Assembly: GCF_932526225.1 (NCBI RefSeq)
Contig: NC_064038.1
Span: forward strand, 1,986,001-2,050,000
Length of the DNA: 64,000 bases
Direction: 5' to 3'
Source: Nematostella vectensis
Taxonomy: Eukaryota; Cnidaria; Anthozoa; Actiniaria; Edwardsiidae
The notes below the pieces were generated by a model. The model was not told the DNA's origin, did not search any database, and worked only from the letters and a program-made list of their open reading frames with translations. Position numbers and translations under genes: made by a program. Below are positions 1-10,905 of the stretch, in pieces; within the stretch, counting starts at the first letter, position 1, and the number at the start of each line of letters is the position of its first letter.

Positions 1-341
1 GCGGGCACTTGACTACTAACGCAGCAACCCGGGCTCGATTTCCGCTGATAGCCTATTTTTTTTTCTTTTTTTTTTTTTAAATATCGATACTTAATTATAC
101 TGTTCTTGGTGTGTCATGACATAAAAAGAAGGTATAGGGACATTTTTATGTACTCTCAGCATCTTTGATGTGCTCATGCTTTGTTCAGGATCCTGTACAT
201 ATTTTATGCACACAAGAACTAACTAGATTCCTTGGATAACTTGATTAAGTAGATTCTAACATAGAGCATAGCGCTCGATAGATTGATATACCTTTTTTTC
301 CGAGTATACTGTTTTACTTTCCTAATGTTACTTTTTGGAAT

Positions 342-445
342 TTACATTCGGAAAAAAAAATTATCGATTGTAACCTTTTGGAGGTTACACTCGTAAAACA
401 AATTCCCGAATGTAACCCTGAAGCTTTTCCCGAATGTAACCTCCA
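342..445. repeat. Interleaved inverted/direct repeat module
   Basis: Within one unit: TTACATTCGG at 342-351 is complementary to CCGAATGTAA at 406-415 and again at 430-439. TGTAACC at 369-375 pairs with GGTTACA at 383-389 over a 7-base loop. TGGAGGTTACA at 379-389 is an exact 11-bp inverted match to TGTAACCTCCA at 435-445. The two CCGAATGTAA copies sit in 13-bp direct repeats (CCCGAATGTAACC/CT) 24 bp apart. Several mutually exclusive hairpins are possible. The module recurs in every unit; some classes lose one G in the small loop (TTTTGAGG). Confidence 0.85.
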
Positions 446-526
446 GTCCGATGGTGACTTTGCTTGGGATAGTTTACGATACCAATAGTATTAAAAGTAA
501 TTTTCATTACAATTCCCTTCAGCAAT

Positions 527-598
527 GCCACGTTAGTCTTTCGTTGCGGGCACTTGACTACTAACGCAGCGACCTGGGTTCTATTCCCGCTGATAGCC
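527..598 (+). pseudogene. tRNA-like segment with damaged B box
   Basis: Same 72-nt segment as in other units, but the T arm reads CTGGGTTCTATTCCC, which changes two T-arm positions including the near-invariant G of TTCGA. The same form occurs in the units marked 5454, 7634 and 11997, so this is an inherited class mark, not independent decay. If B-box activity mattered, these units would be weaker TFIIIC sites. Confidence 0.6.
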
Positions 599-727
599 TA
601 TTTTTTTTTTCTTTATTTTTTTTTTTAAATCGATACTTAATTATACTGTTCTTGGTGTGTCATGACATAAAAAGAAGGTATAGGGACATTTTTATGAACT
701 CTCAGCATCTTTGATGTGCTCATGCTT

Positions 728-745
728 TGTTCAGGATCCTGAACA
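728..745. repeat. 18-bp perfect palindrome centred on GGATCC
   Basis: TGTTCAGGATCCTGAACA is its own reverse complement. The full 18-bp form occurs in the unit class with GAACAT after GGATCCT (units marked 546, 2182, 5454, 7634, 11997, 25089, 26722, 33266, 34898, 35987, 37615, 39247). Other classes have GTACAT or GCACAT, leaving one mismatched position but keeping the central CAGGATCCTG. Some right-array units read GGAACC, which also breaks the centre. Confidence 0.8.
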
Positions 746-1070
746 TATTTTATGCACACAAGAACTAACTAGATTCCTTGGATAACTTGATTAAGTAGAT
801 TCTAACATAGAGCATAGCGCTCGATAGATTGATATACCTTTTTTTCCGAGTATACTGTTTTATTTTTCCTAATTTTCCTTTTTGGAATTTACATTCGGAA
901 AAAAATTATCGATTGTAACCTTTTGAGGTTACACTCGTAAAACAAATTCCCGAATGTAACCCTGAAGCTTTTCCCGAATGTAACCTCCAGTCCGATGGTG
1001 ACTTTGCTTGGGATAGTATATGATACCAATAGTATTAAAAGTAATTTTCATTACAATTCCCTTCAGCAAT

Positions 1071-1142
1071 GCCACGTTAGTCTTTCGTTGCGGGCACTTG
1101 ACTACTAACGCAGCGACCCGGGTTCGATTCCCGCTGATAGCC
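1071..1142 (+). pseudogene. Degenerate tRNA-like segment (one per unit)
   Basis: A 72-nt segment that folds partly like a tRNA. The T arm is convincing: stem CCGGG/CCCGC with four of five pairs and a canonical TTCGATT loop. A four-pair D stem, GTCT/GGGC with two G-U pairs, can form over an 8-nt loop. The anticodon loop would be CTACTAA (anticodon ACT), with U33 and A37 in place, but only two of five stem pairs form. The acceptor strands (first seven and last eight nt) barely pair. The A-box region is a poor match. I infer a tRNA pseudogene or tRNA-derived SINE head captured into the satellite, not a functional tRNA. The family of origin is unclear; Val, Met and Ile relatives all look possible. 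The same segment recurs in every unit at marker-19 to marker+52. tRNAscan-SE or Infernal would be decisive. Confidence 0.65.
1121..1131 (+). promoter_or_regulatory. Pol III B-box consensus match
   Basis: GGTTCGATTCC fits the tRNA internal promoter B-box consensus GGTTCGANNCC exactly, the sequence TFIIIC recognises. It lies in the T arm of the tRNA-like segment and is present in the same place in nearly all units (marker+31 to +41). Class-specific variants exist, for example units at 546, 5454, 7634 and 11997 read GGTTCTATTCC. Binding in vivo is inferred, not shown. Confidence 0.7.
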
Positions 1143-1144
1143 TA

Positions 1145-1167
1145 TTTTTTTTCTTTCTTTTTTTTTT
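1145..1167 (+). terminator. T-rich tract, possible Pol III terminator
   Basis: Eight T residues begin two bases after the tRNA-like segment and continue as a pyrimidine tract broken by single C bases. Runs of four or more T on the coding strand terminate Pol III. Every unit has such a tract here, but its length and interruptions vary: TTTCTTTC, GTTTCTTTATT and uninterrupted runs of about 20 T (near 18600, 21340, 28415, 29515). A transcript of the tRNA-like segment would therefore end about 5-20 nt past it. The tract could equally be a relic SINE tail. Confidence 0.5.
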
Positions 1168-1200
1168 AAATATCGATACTTAATTATACTGTTCTTGGTG

Positions 1201-1210
1201 TGTCATGACA
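1201..1210. repeat. 10-bp palindrome TGTCATGACA
   Basis: A perfect 10-bp dyad, present at the equivalent place in the units I checked (for example 112-121). Its two arms abut with no spacer. It could be a binding site for a dimeric factor or a chance palindrome fixed by array homogenisation. No factor can be assigned from sequence. Confidence 0.7.
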
Positions 1211-2181
1211 TAAAACGAAGGTATAGGGACATTTTTATGTACTCTCAGCATCTTTGATGTGCTCATGCTTTGTTCAGGATCCTGCACATATTTTATGCAC
1301 ACAAGAACTAACTAGATTCCTTGGATAACTTGATTAAGTAGATTCTAACATAGAGCATAGCGCTCGATAGATTGATATACCTTTTTTTCCGAGTATACTG
1401 TTTTACTTTCCTAATGTTACTTTTTGGAATTTACATTCGGAAAAAAAATTATCGATTGTAACCTTTTGGAGGTTACACTCGTAAAACAAATTCCCGAATG
1501 TAACCCTGAAGCTTTTCCCGAATGTAACCTCCAGTCCGATGGTGACTTTGCTTGGGATAGTTTACGATACCAATAGTATTAAAAGTAATTTTCATTACAA
1601 TTACCTTCAGCAATGCCACGTTAGTCTTTCGTTGCGGGCACTTGACTACTAACGCAGCGATCCGGGTTCGATTCCCGCTGATAGCCTATTTTTTTTTTCT
1701 TTATTTATTTTTTTTTAAATCGATACTTAATTATACTGTTCTTGGTGTGTCATGACATAAAAAGAAGGTATAGGGACATTTTTATGTACTCTCAGCATCT
1801 TTGATGTGCTCATGCTTTGTTCAGGATCCTGTACATATTTTATGCACACAAGAACTAACTAGATTCCTTGGATAACTTGATTAAGTAGATTCTAACATAG
1901 AGCATAGCGCTCGATAGATTGATATACCTTTTTTTCCGAGTATACTGTTTTATTTTTCCTAATGTTCCTTTTTGGAATTTACATTCGGAAAAAAAATTAT
2001 CGATTGTAACCTTTTGGAGGTTACACTCGTAAAACAAATTCCCGAATGTAACCCTGAAGCTTTTCCCGAATGTAACCTCCAGTCCGATGGTGACTTTGCT
2101 TGGGATAGTTTACGATACCAATAGTATTAAAAGTAATTTTCATTACAATTCCCTTCAGCAATGCCACGTTAGTCTTTCGTT

Positions 2182-5100
2182 GCGGGCACTTGACTACTAA
2201 CGCAGCAACCCGGGTTCGATTCCCGCTGATAGCCTGTTTTTGTTTCTTTATTTTTTTTTTAAATATCGATACTTAATTATACTGTTCTTGGTGTGTCATG
2301 ACATAAAAAGAAGGTATAGGGACATTTTTATGTACTCTCAGCATCTTTGATGTGCTCATGCTTTGTTCAGGATCCTGAACATATTTTATGCACACAAGAA
2401 CTAACTAGATTCCTTGGATAACTTGATTAAGTAGATTCTAACATAGAGCATAGCGCTCGATAGATTGATATACCTTTTTTTCCGAGTATACTGTTTTATT
2501 TTTCCTAATTTTCCTTTTTGGAATTTACATTCGGAAAAAAATTATCGATTGTAACCTTTTGAGGTTACACTCGTAAAACAAATTCCCGAATGTAACCCTG
2601 AAGCTTTTCCCGAATGTAACCTCCAGTCCGATGGTGACTTTGCTTGGGATAGTATATGATACCAATAGTATTAAAAGTAATTTTCATTACAATTCCCTTC
2701 AGCAATGCCACGTTAGTCTTTCGTTGCGGGCACTTGACTACTAACGCAGCGACCCGGGTTCGATTCCCGCTGATAGCCTATTTTTTTTCTTTCTTTTTTT
2801 TTTAAATATCGATACTTAATTATACTGTTCTTGGTGTGTCATGACATAAAACGAAGGTATAGGGACATTTTTATGTACTCTCAGCATCTTTGATGTGCTC
2901 ATGCTTTGTTCAGGATCCTTTACATATTTTATGCACACAAGAACTAACTAGATTCCTTGGATAACTTGATTAAGTAGATTCTAACATAGAGCATAGCGCT
3001 CGATAGATTGATATACCTTTTTTTCCGAGTATACTGTTTTACTTTCCTAATGTTACTTTTTGGAATTTACATTCGGAAAAAAAATTATCGATTGTAACCT
3101 TTTGGAGGTTACACTCGTAAAACAAATTCCCGAATGTAACCCTGAAGCTTTTCCCGAATGTAACCTCCAGTCCGATGGTGACTTTGCTTGGGATAGTTTA
3201 CGATACCAATAGTATTAAAAGTAATTTTCATTACAATTACCTTCAGCAATGCCACGTTAGTCTTTCGTTGCGGGCACTTGACTACTAACGCAGCGATCCG
3301 GGTTCGATTCCCGCTGATAGCCTATTTTTTTTTTCTTTATTTATTTTTTTTTAAATCGATACTTAATTATACTGTTCTTGGTGTGTCATGACATAAAAAG
3401 AAGGTATAGGGACATTTTTATGTACTCTCAGCATCTTTGATGTGCTCATGCTTTGTTCAGGATCCTGTACATATTTTATGCACACAAGAACTAACTAGAT
3501 TCCTTGGATAACTTGATTAAGTAGATTCTAACATAGAGCATAGCGCTCGATAGATTGATATACCTTTTTTTCCGAGTATACTGTTTTATTTTTCCTAATG
3601 TTCCTTTTTGGAATTTACATTCGGAAAAAAAATTATCGATTGTAACCTTTTGGAGGTTACACTCGTAAAACAAATTCCCGAATGTAACCCTGAAGCTTTT
3701 CCCGAATGTAACCTCCAGTCCGATGGTGACTTTGCTTGGGATAGTTTACGATACCAATAGTATTAAAAGTAATTTTCATTACAATTCCCTTCAGCAATGC
3801 CACGTTAGTCTTTCGTTGCGGGCACTTGACTACTAACGCAGCAACCCGGGTTCGATTCCCGCTGATAGCCTGTTTTTGTTTCTTTATTTTTTTTTTAAAT
3901 ATCGATTCTTAATTATACTGTTCTTGGTGTGTCATGACATAAAAAGAAGGTATAGGGACATTTTTATGTACTCTCAGCATCTTTGATGTGCTCATGCTTT
4001 GTTCAGGATCCTGTACATATTTTATGCACACAAGAACTAACTAGATTCCTTGGATAACTTGATTAAGTAGATTCTAACATAGAGCATAGCGCTCGATAGA
4101 TTGATATACCTTTTTTCCGAGTATACTGTTTTATTTTTCCTAATGTTACTTTTTGGAATTTACATTCGGAAAAAAAATTATCGATTGTAACCTTTTGGAG
4201 GTTACACTCGTAAAACAAATTCCCGAATGTAGCCCTGAAGCTTTTCCCGAATGTAACCTCCAGTCCGATGGTGACTTTGCTTGGGATAGTTTACGATACC
4301 AATAGTATTAAAAGTAATTTTCATTACAATTCCCTTCAGCAATGCCACGTTAGTCTTTCGTTGCGGGCACTTGACTACTAACACAGCCACCCGGGTTAAA
4401 TTCCCGCTGATAGCCTATTTTTTTTCTTTCTTTTTTTTTTAAATATCGATACTTAATTATACTGTTCTTGGTGTGTCATGACATAAAACGAAGGTATAGG
4501 GACATTTTTATGTACTCTCAGCATCTTTGATGTGCTCATGCTTTGTTCAGGATCCTGCACATATTTTATGCACACAAGAACTAACTAGATTCCTTGGATA
4601 ACTTGATTAAGTAGATTCTAACATAGAGCATAGCGCTCGATAGATTGATATACCTTTTTTTCCGAGTATACTGTTTTACTTTCCTAATGTTACTTTTTGG
4701 AATTTACATTCGGAAAAAAAATTATCGATTGTAACCTTTTGGAGGTTACACTCGTAAAACAAATGCCCGAATGTAACCCTGAAGCTTTTCCCGAATGTAA
4801 CCTCCAGTCCGATGGTGACTTTGCTTGGGATAGTTTACGATACCAATAGTATTAAAAGTAATTTTCATTACAATTCCCTTCAGCAATGCCACGTTAGTCT
4901 TTCGTTGCGGGCACTTGACTACTAACGCAGCTACCCGGGTTCGATTCCCCATGATAGCCTATTTTTTTTTTCTTTATTTGTTTTTTAAATATCGATACTT
5001 AATTATACTGTTCTTGGTGTGTCATGACATAAAAAGAAGGTATAGGGACATTTTTATGTACTCTCAGCATCTTGGATGTGCTCATGCTTTGTTCAGGATC

Positions 5101-5453
5101 CTGTACATATTTTATGCACACAAGAACTAACTAGATTCCTTGGATAACTTGATTAAGTAGATTCTAACATAGAGCATAGCGCTCGATAGATTGATATACC
5201 TTTTTTTCCGAGTATACTGTTTTATTTTTCCTAATGATACATTTTGGAATTTACATTCGGAAAAAAAATTATCGATTGTAACCTTTTGGAGGTTACACTC
5301 GTAAAACAAATTCCCGAATGTAACCCTGAAGCTTTTCCCGAATGTAAACTCCAGTCCGATGGTGACTTTGCTTGGGATAGTTTACGATACCAATAGTATT
5401 AAAAGTAATTTTCATTACAATTCCCTTCAGCAATGCCACGTTAGTCTTTCGTT
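2182..5453 (+). repeat. Higher-order block A, copy 1 (partner 7634-10905)
   Basis: Six consecutive markers recur exactly 5,452 bp downstream (2182/7634, 2726/8178, 3270/8722, 3818/9270, 4363/9815, 4907/10359, and the next boundary 5454/10906). Shared rare variants support common descent: TGTAGCCCTG and ACACAGCCACC, CAAATGCCC, the CCCCATGATAGCC change, CATCTTGGATG and CTAATGATACATT. Differences cluster at the start of units 3818 versus 9270. Confidence 0.85.
4344..4415 (+). pseudogene. tRNA-like segment, GGTTAAATTCC variant
   Basis: In this unit and its higher-order copy at 9796-9867 the T loop reads TTAAATT in place of TTCGATT and the upstream junction reads ACACAGCCACC. The core CG of the B box is lost. 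This is the most damaged B box I saw and it is shared only by this pair of block copies. Confidence 0.55.
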
Positions 5454-7088
5454 GCGGGCACTTGACTACTAACGCAGCGACCTGGGTTCTATTCCCGCTG
5501 ATAGCCTATTTTTTTTTCTTTATTTTTTTTTTTAAATCGATACTTAATTATACTGTTCTTGGTGTGTCATGACATAAAAAGAAGGTATAGGGACATTTTT
5601 ATGTACTCTCAGCATCTTTGATGTGCTCATGCTTTGTTCAGGATCCTGAACATATTTTATGCACACAAGAACTAACTAGATTCCTTGGATAACTTGATTA
5701 AGTAGATTCTAACATAGAGCATAGCGCTCGATAGATTGATATACCTTTTTTTCCGAGTATACTGTTTTATTTTTCCTAATTTTCCTTTTTGGAATTTACA
5801 TTCGGAAAAAAATTATGGATTGTAACCTTTTGAGGTTACACTCGTAAAACAAATTCCCGAATGTAACCCTGAAGCTTTTCCCGAATGTAACCTCCAGTCC
5901 GATGGTGACTTTGCTTGGGATAGTATATGATACCAATAGTATTAAAAGTAACTTTCATTACAATTCCCTTCAGCAATGCCACGTTAGTCTTTCGTTGCGG
6001 GCACTTGACTACTAACGCAGCGACCCGGGTTCGATTCCCGCTGATAGCCTATTTTTTTTCTTTCTTTTTTTTTTAAATATCGATACTTAATTATACTGTT
6101 CTTGGTGTGTCATGACATAAAACGAAGGTATAGGGACATTTTTATGTACTCTCAGCATCTTTGATGTGCTCATGCTTTGTTCAGGATCCTGCACATATTT
6201 TATGCACACAAGAACTAACTAGATTCCTTGGATAACTTGATTAAGTAGATTCTAACATAGAGCATAGCGCTCGATAGATTGATATACCTTTTTTTCCGAG
6301 TATACTGTTTTACTTTCCTAATGTTACTTTTTTGGAATTTACATTCGGAAAAAAAATTATCGATTGTAACCTTTTGGAGGTTACACTCGTAAAACAAATT
6401 CCCGAATGTAACCCTGAAGCTTTTCCCGAATGTAACCTCCAGTCCGATGGTGACTTTGCTTGGGATAGTTTACGATACCAATAGTATTAAAAGTAATTTT
6501 CATTACAATTACCTTCAGCAATGCCACGTTAGTCTTTCGTTGCGGGCACTTGACTACTAACGCAGCGACCCGGGTTCGATTCCCGCAGATAGCCTATTTT
6601 TTTTTCTTTATTTATTTATTTTTAAATCGATACTTAATTATACTGTTCTTGGTGTGTCATGACATAAAAAGAAGGTATAGGGACATTTTTATGTACTCTC
6701 AGCATCTTTGATGTGCTCATGCTTTGTTCAGGATCCTGTACATATTTTATGCACACAAGAACTAACTAGATTCCTTGGATAACTTGATTAAGTAGATTCT
6801 AACATAGAGCATAGCGCTCGATAGATTGATATACCTTTTTTTCCGAGTATACTGTTTTATTTTTCCTAATGTTCCTTTTTGGAATTTACATTCGGAAAAA
6901 AAATTATCGATTGTAACCTTTTGGAGGTTACACTCGTAAAACAAATTCCCGAATGTAACCCTGAAGCTTTTCCCGAATGTAACCTCCAGTCCGATGGTGA
7001 CTTTGCTTGGGATAGTTTACGATACCAATAGTATTAAAAGTAATTTTCATTACAATTCCCTTCAGCAATGCCACGTTAGTCTTTCGTT
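5454..7088 (+). repeat. Higher-order block B, copy 1 (partner 11997-13631)
   Basis: Three units whose markers recur at exactly +6,543 bp (5454/11997, 5997/12540, 6542/13085, boundary 7089/13632). Shared marks: the GGTTCTATTCC T arm, AAAGTAACTTTCATT, and an extra T in TACTTTTTTGG. The copies differ by scattered single bases, for example the tract before TTAATTACGATAC in the second copy. Confidence 0.85.
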
Positions 7089-10000
7089 GCGGGCACTTGA
7101 CTACTAACGCAGCAACCCGGGCTCGATTTCCGCTGATAGCCTATTTTTTTTTCTTTTTTTTTTTTTAAATATCGATACTTAATTATACTGTTCTTGGTGT
7201 GTCATGACATAAAAAGAAGGTATAGGGACATTTTTATGTACTCTCAGCATCTTTGATGTGCTCATGCTTTGTTCAGGATCCTGTACATATTTTATGCACA
7301 CAAGAACTAACTAGATTCCTTGAATAACTTGATTAAGTAGATTCTAACATAGAGCATAGCGCTCGATAGATTGATATACCTTTTTTTCCGAGTATACTGT
7401 TTTACTTTCCTAATGTTACTTTTTGGAATTTACATTCGGAAAAAAAAATTATCGATTGTAACCTTTTGGAGGTTACACTCGTAAAACAAATTCCCGAATG
7501 TAACCCTGAAGCTTTTCCCGAATGTAACCTCCAGTCCGATGGTGACTTTGCTTGGGATAGTTTACGATACCAATAGTATTAAAAGTAATTTTCATTACAA
7601 TTCCCTTCAGCAATGCCACGTTAGTCTTTCGTTGCGGGCACTTGACTACTAACGCAGCGACCTGGGTTCTATTCCCGCTGATAGCCTATTTTTTTTTTCT
7701 TTATTTTTTTTTTTAAATCGATACTTAATTATACTGTTCTTGGTGTGTCATGACATAAAAAGAAGGTATAGGGACATTTTTATGAACTCTCAGCATCTTT
7801 GATGTGCTCATGCTTTGTTCAGGATCCTGAACATATTTTATGCACACAAGAACTAACTAGATTCCTTGGATAACTTGATTAAGTAGACTCTAACATAGAG
7901 CATAGCGCTCGATAGATTGATATACCTTTTTTTCCGAGTATACTGTTTTATTTTTCCTAATTTTCCTTTTTGGAATTTACATTCGGAAAAAAATTATCGA
8001 TTGTAACCTTTTGAGGTTACACTCGTAAAACAAATTCCCGAATGTAACCCTGAAGCTTTTCCCGAATGTAACCTCCAGTCCGATGGTGACTTTGCTTGGG
8101 ATAGTATATGATACCAATAGTATTAAAAGTAATTTTCATTACAATTCCCTTCAGCAATGCCACGTTAGTCTTTCGTTGCGGGCACTTGACTACTAACGCA
8201 GCGACCCGGGTTCGATTCCCGCTGATAGCCTATTTTTTTTCTTTCTTTTTTTTTTAAATATCGATACTTAATTATACTGTTCTTGGTGTGTCATGACATA
8301 AAACGAAGGTATAGGGACATTTTTATGTACTCTCAGCATCTTTGATGTGCTCATGCTTTGTTCAGGATCCTGTACATATTTTATGCACACAAGAACTAAC
8401 TAGATTCCTTGGATAACTTGATTAAGTAGATTCTAACATAGAGCATAGCGCTCGATAGATTGATATACCTTTTTTTCCGAGTATACTGTTTTACTTTCCT
8501 AATGTTACTTTTTGGAATTTACATTCGGAAAAAAAATTATCGATTGTAACCTTTTGGAGGTTACACTCGTAAAACAAATTCCCGAATGTAACCCTGAAGC
8601 TTTTCCCGAATGTAACCTCCAGTCCGATGGTGACTTTGCTTGGGATAGTTTACGATACCAATAGTATTAAAAGTAATTTTCATTACAATTACCTTCAGCA
8701 ATGCCACGTTAGTCTTTCGTTGCGGGCACTTGACTACTAACGCAGCGACCCGGGTTCGATTCCCGCTGATAGCCTATTTTTTTTTTCTTTATTTATTTTT
8801 TTTTAAATCGATACTTAATTATACTGTTCTTGGTGTGTCATGACATAAAAAGAAGGTATAGGGACATTTTTATGTACTCTCAGCATCTTTGATGTGCTCA
8901 TGCTTTGTTCAGGATCCTGTACATATTTTATGCACACAAGAACTAACTAGATTCCTTGGATAACTTGATTAAGTAGATTCTAACATAGAGCATAGCGCTC
9001 GATAGATTGATATACCTTTTTTTCCGAGTATACTGTTTTATTTTTCCTAATGTTCCTTTTTGGAATTTACATTCGGAAAAAAAATTATCGATTGTAACCT
9101 TTTGGAGGTTACACTCGTAAAACAAATTCCCGAATGTAACCCTGAAGCTTTTCCCGAATGTAACCTCCAGTCCGATGGTGACTTTGCTTGGGATAGTTTA
9201 CGATACCAATAGTATTAAAAGTAATTTTCATTACAATTCCCTTCAGCAATGCCACGTTAGTCTTTCGTTGCGGGCACTTGACTACTAACGCAGCGACCCG
9301 GGTTCGATTCCCGCTGATAGCCTATTTTTGTTTCTTTATTTTTTTTTTAAATATCGATACTTAATTATACTGTTCTTGGTGTGTCATGACATAAAAAGAA
9401 GGTATAGGGACATTTTTATGTACTCTCAGCATCTTTGATGTGCTCATGCTTTGTTCAGGATCCTGTACATATTTTATGCACACAAGAACTAACTAGATTC
9501 CTTGGATAACTTGATTAAGTAGATTCTAACATAGAGCATAGCGCTCGATAGATTGATATACCTTTTTTCCGAGTATACTGTTTTATTTTTCCTAATGTTA
9601 CTTTTTGGAATTTACATTCGGAAAAAAAATTATCGATTGTAACCTTTTGGAGGTTACACTCGTAAAACAAATTCCCGAATGTAGCCCTGAAGCTTTTCCC
9701 GAATGTAACCTCCAGTCCGATGGTGACTTTGCTTGGGATAGTTTACGATACCAATAGTATTAAAAGTAATTTTCATTACAATTCCCTTCAGCAATGCCAC
9801 GTTAGTCTTTCGTTGCGGGCACTTGACTACTAACACAGCCACCCGGGTTAAATTCCCGCTGATAGCCTATTTTTTTTCTTTCTTTTTTTTTTAAATATCG
9901 ATACTTAATTATACTGTTCTTGGTGTGTCATGACATAAAACGAAGGTATAGGGACATTTTTATGTACTCTCAGCATCTTTGATGTGCTCATGCTTTGTTC

Positions 10001-10905
10001 AGGATCCTGCACATATTTTATGCACACAAGAACTAACTAGATTCCTTGGATAACTTGATTAAGTAGATTCTAACATAGAGCATAGCGCTCGATAGATTGA
10101 TATACCTTTTTTTCCGAGTATACTGTTTTACTTTCCTAATGTTACTTTTTGGAATTTACATTCGGAAAAAAAATTATCGATTGTAACCTTTTGGAGGTTA
10201 CACTCGTAAAACAAATGCCCGAATGTAACCCTGAAGCTTTTCCCGAATGTAACCTCCAGTCCGATGGTGACTTTGCTTGGGATAGTTTACGATACCAATA
10301 GTATTAAAAGTAATTTTCATTACAATTCCCTTCAGCAATGCCACGTTAGTCTTTCGTTGCGGGCACTTGACTACTAACGCAGCTACCCGGGTTCGATTCC
10401 CCATGATAGCCTATTTTTTTTTTCTTTATTTGTTTTTTAAATATCGATACTTAATTATACTGTTCTTGGTGTGTCATGACATAAAAAGAAGGTATAGGGA
10501 CATTTTTATGTACTCTCAGCATCTTGGATGTGCTCATGCTTTGTTCAGGATCCTGTACATATTTTATGCACACAAGAACTAACTAGATTCCTTGGATAAC
10601 TTGATTAAGTAGATTCTAACATAGAGCATAGCGCTCGATAGATTGATATACCTTTTTTTCCGAGTATACTGTTTTATTTTTCCTAATGATACATTTTGGA
10701 ATTTACATTCGGAAAAAAAATTATCGATTGTAACCTTTTGGAGGTTACACTCGTAAAACAAATTCCCGAATGTAACCCTGAAGCTTTTCCCGAATGTAAA
10801 CTCCAGTCCGATGGTGACTTTGCTTGGGATAGTTTACGATACCAATATTATTAAAAGTAATTTTCATTACAATTCCCTTCAGCAATGCCACGTTAGTCTT
10901 TCGTT
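7089..10905 (+). repeat. Higher-order block A, copy 2
   Basis: Its start matches the window's first unit (both have CAACCCGGGCTCGATTTCC) at an offset of 7,088 bp, and from 7634 it matches 2182-5453 at 5,452 bp. The change of offset by three units means the left copy carries an extra 3-unit duplication. Unique marks here include CCTTGAATAACTT in unit 7089 and GTAGACTCTAAC in unit 7634. Confidence 0.8.

Larger units (their letters stand above)
1090..1633 (+). repeat. Representative repeat unit (module map)
   Basis: A 544-bp unit used as a map for the others. From the marker: the 3' two-thirds of the tRNA-like segment to 1142; pyrimidine tract 1145-1167; AT-rich stretch; palindrome TGTCATGACA at 1201-1210; CAGGATCCTG palindrome near 1275; an AGCGCT hexamer; a second short T run; then the inverted/direct repeat module containing TTACATTCGG, TGTAACC, TGGAGGTTACA and two CCGAATGTAA copies; then a spacer ending in the next tRNA-like segment, which starts 19 bp before the next marker. 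In every full unit the tRNA-like segment lies at about marker-19 to marker+52 and the B box at marker+31 to marker+41. Nothing in the unit resembles a protein gene. Confidence 0.9.
1090..4362 (+). repeat. Three-unit duplication, offset 1,636 bp
   Basis: Units marked 1090, 1634, 2182 recur as 2726, 3270, 3818 at a constant offset of 1,636 bp, with the same class marks: AAACGAAGG in the first, CAGCGATCCGG in the second, CAGCAACCCGG with TGTTTTTGTTTC in the third. The third pair then diverges: 2182 has the GAACAT palindrome class, while 3818 has GTACAT and CCTTTTTTCC, so the copy boundary lies inside that unit. Confidence 0.75.

Noticed and set aside
331-340. Sm-like site (ACTTTTTGG) suggesting a tandem spliced-leader or snRNA gene
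   Set aside because: The motif is not kept: other classes have CCTTTTTGG or ACATTTTGG, no matching splice donor plus stem-loop arrangement is evident, and the tRNA-like segment explains the Pol III-like signals better.
1071-1142. Functional tRNA gene cluster
   Set aside because: The anticodon stem has two of five pairs and the acceptor stem fails; the ACT anticodon is not a normal eukaryotic serine isoacceptor. Annotated as a degenerate tRNA-like segment.
1855-2037. Recurrent 60-codon minus-strand frame in many units (also 88-codon versions at 42938 and 53826)
   Set aside because: It starts at TTG, is made of translated CCGAATGTAA/TGTAACC repeats, and disappears whenever an A or T run changes length by one. 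No domain, and no codon-level conservation beyond array identity.
4202-4390. 62-71-codon minus-strand frames crossing the tRNA-like segment (also 4746, 9654, 10198, 11289, 56171, 59434, 61062)
   Set aside because: The GNRTRV-type peptide is simply the antisense of a tRNA T arm, a common spurious translation. Presence depends on class variants in the tRNA-like segment.
4915-5130. Plus-strand frame with a hydrophobic stretch (71 codons; copy at 10367)
   Set aside because: The apparent membrane segment is translated poly-T and AT-rich spacer. It exists only in the two copies of block A.
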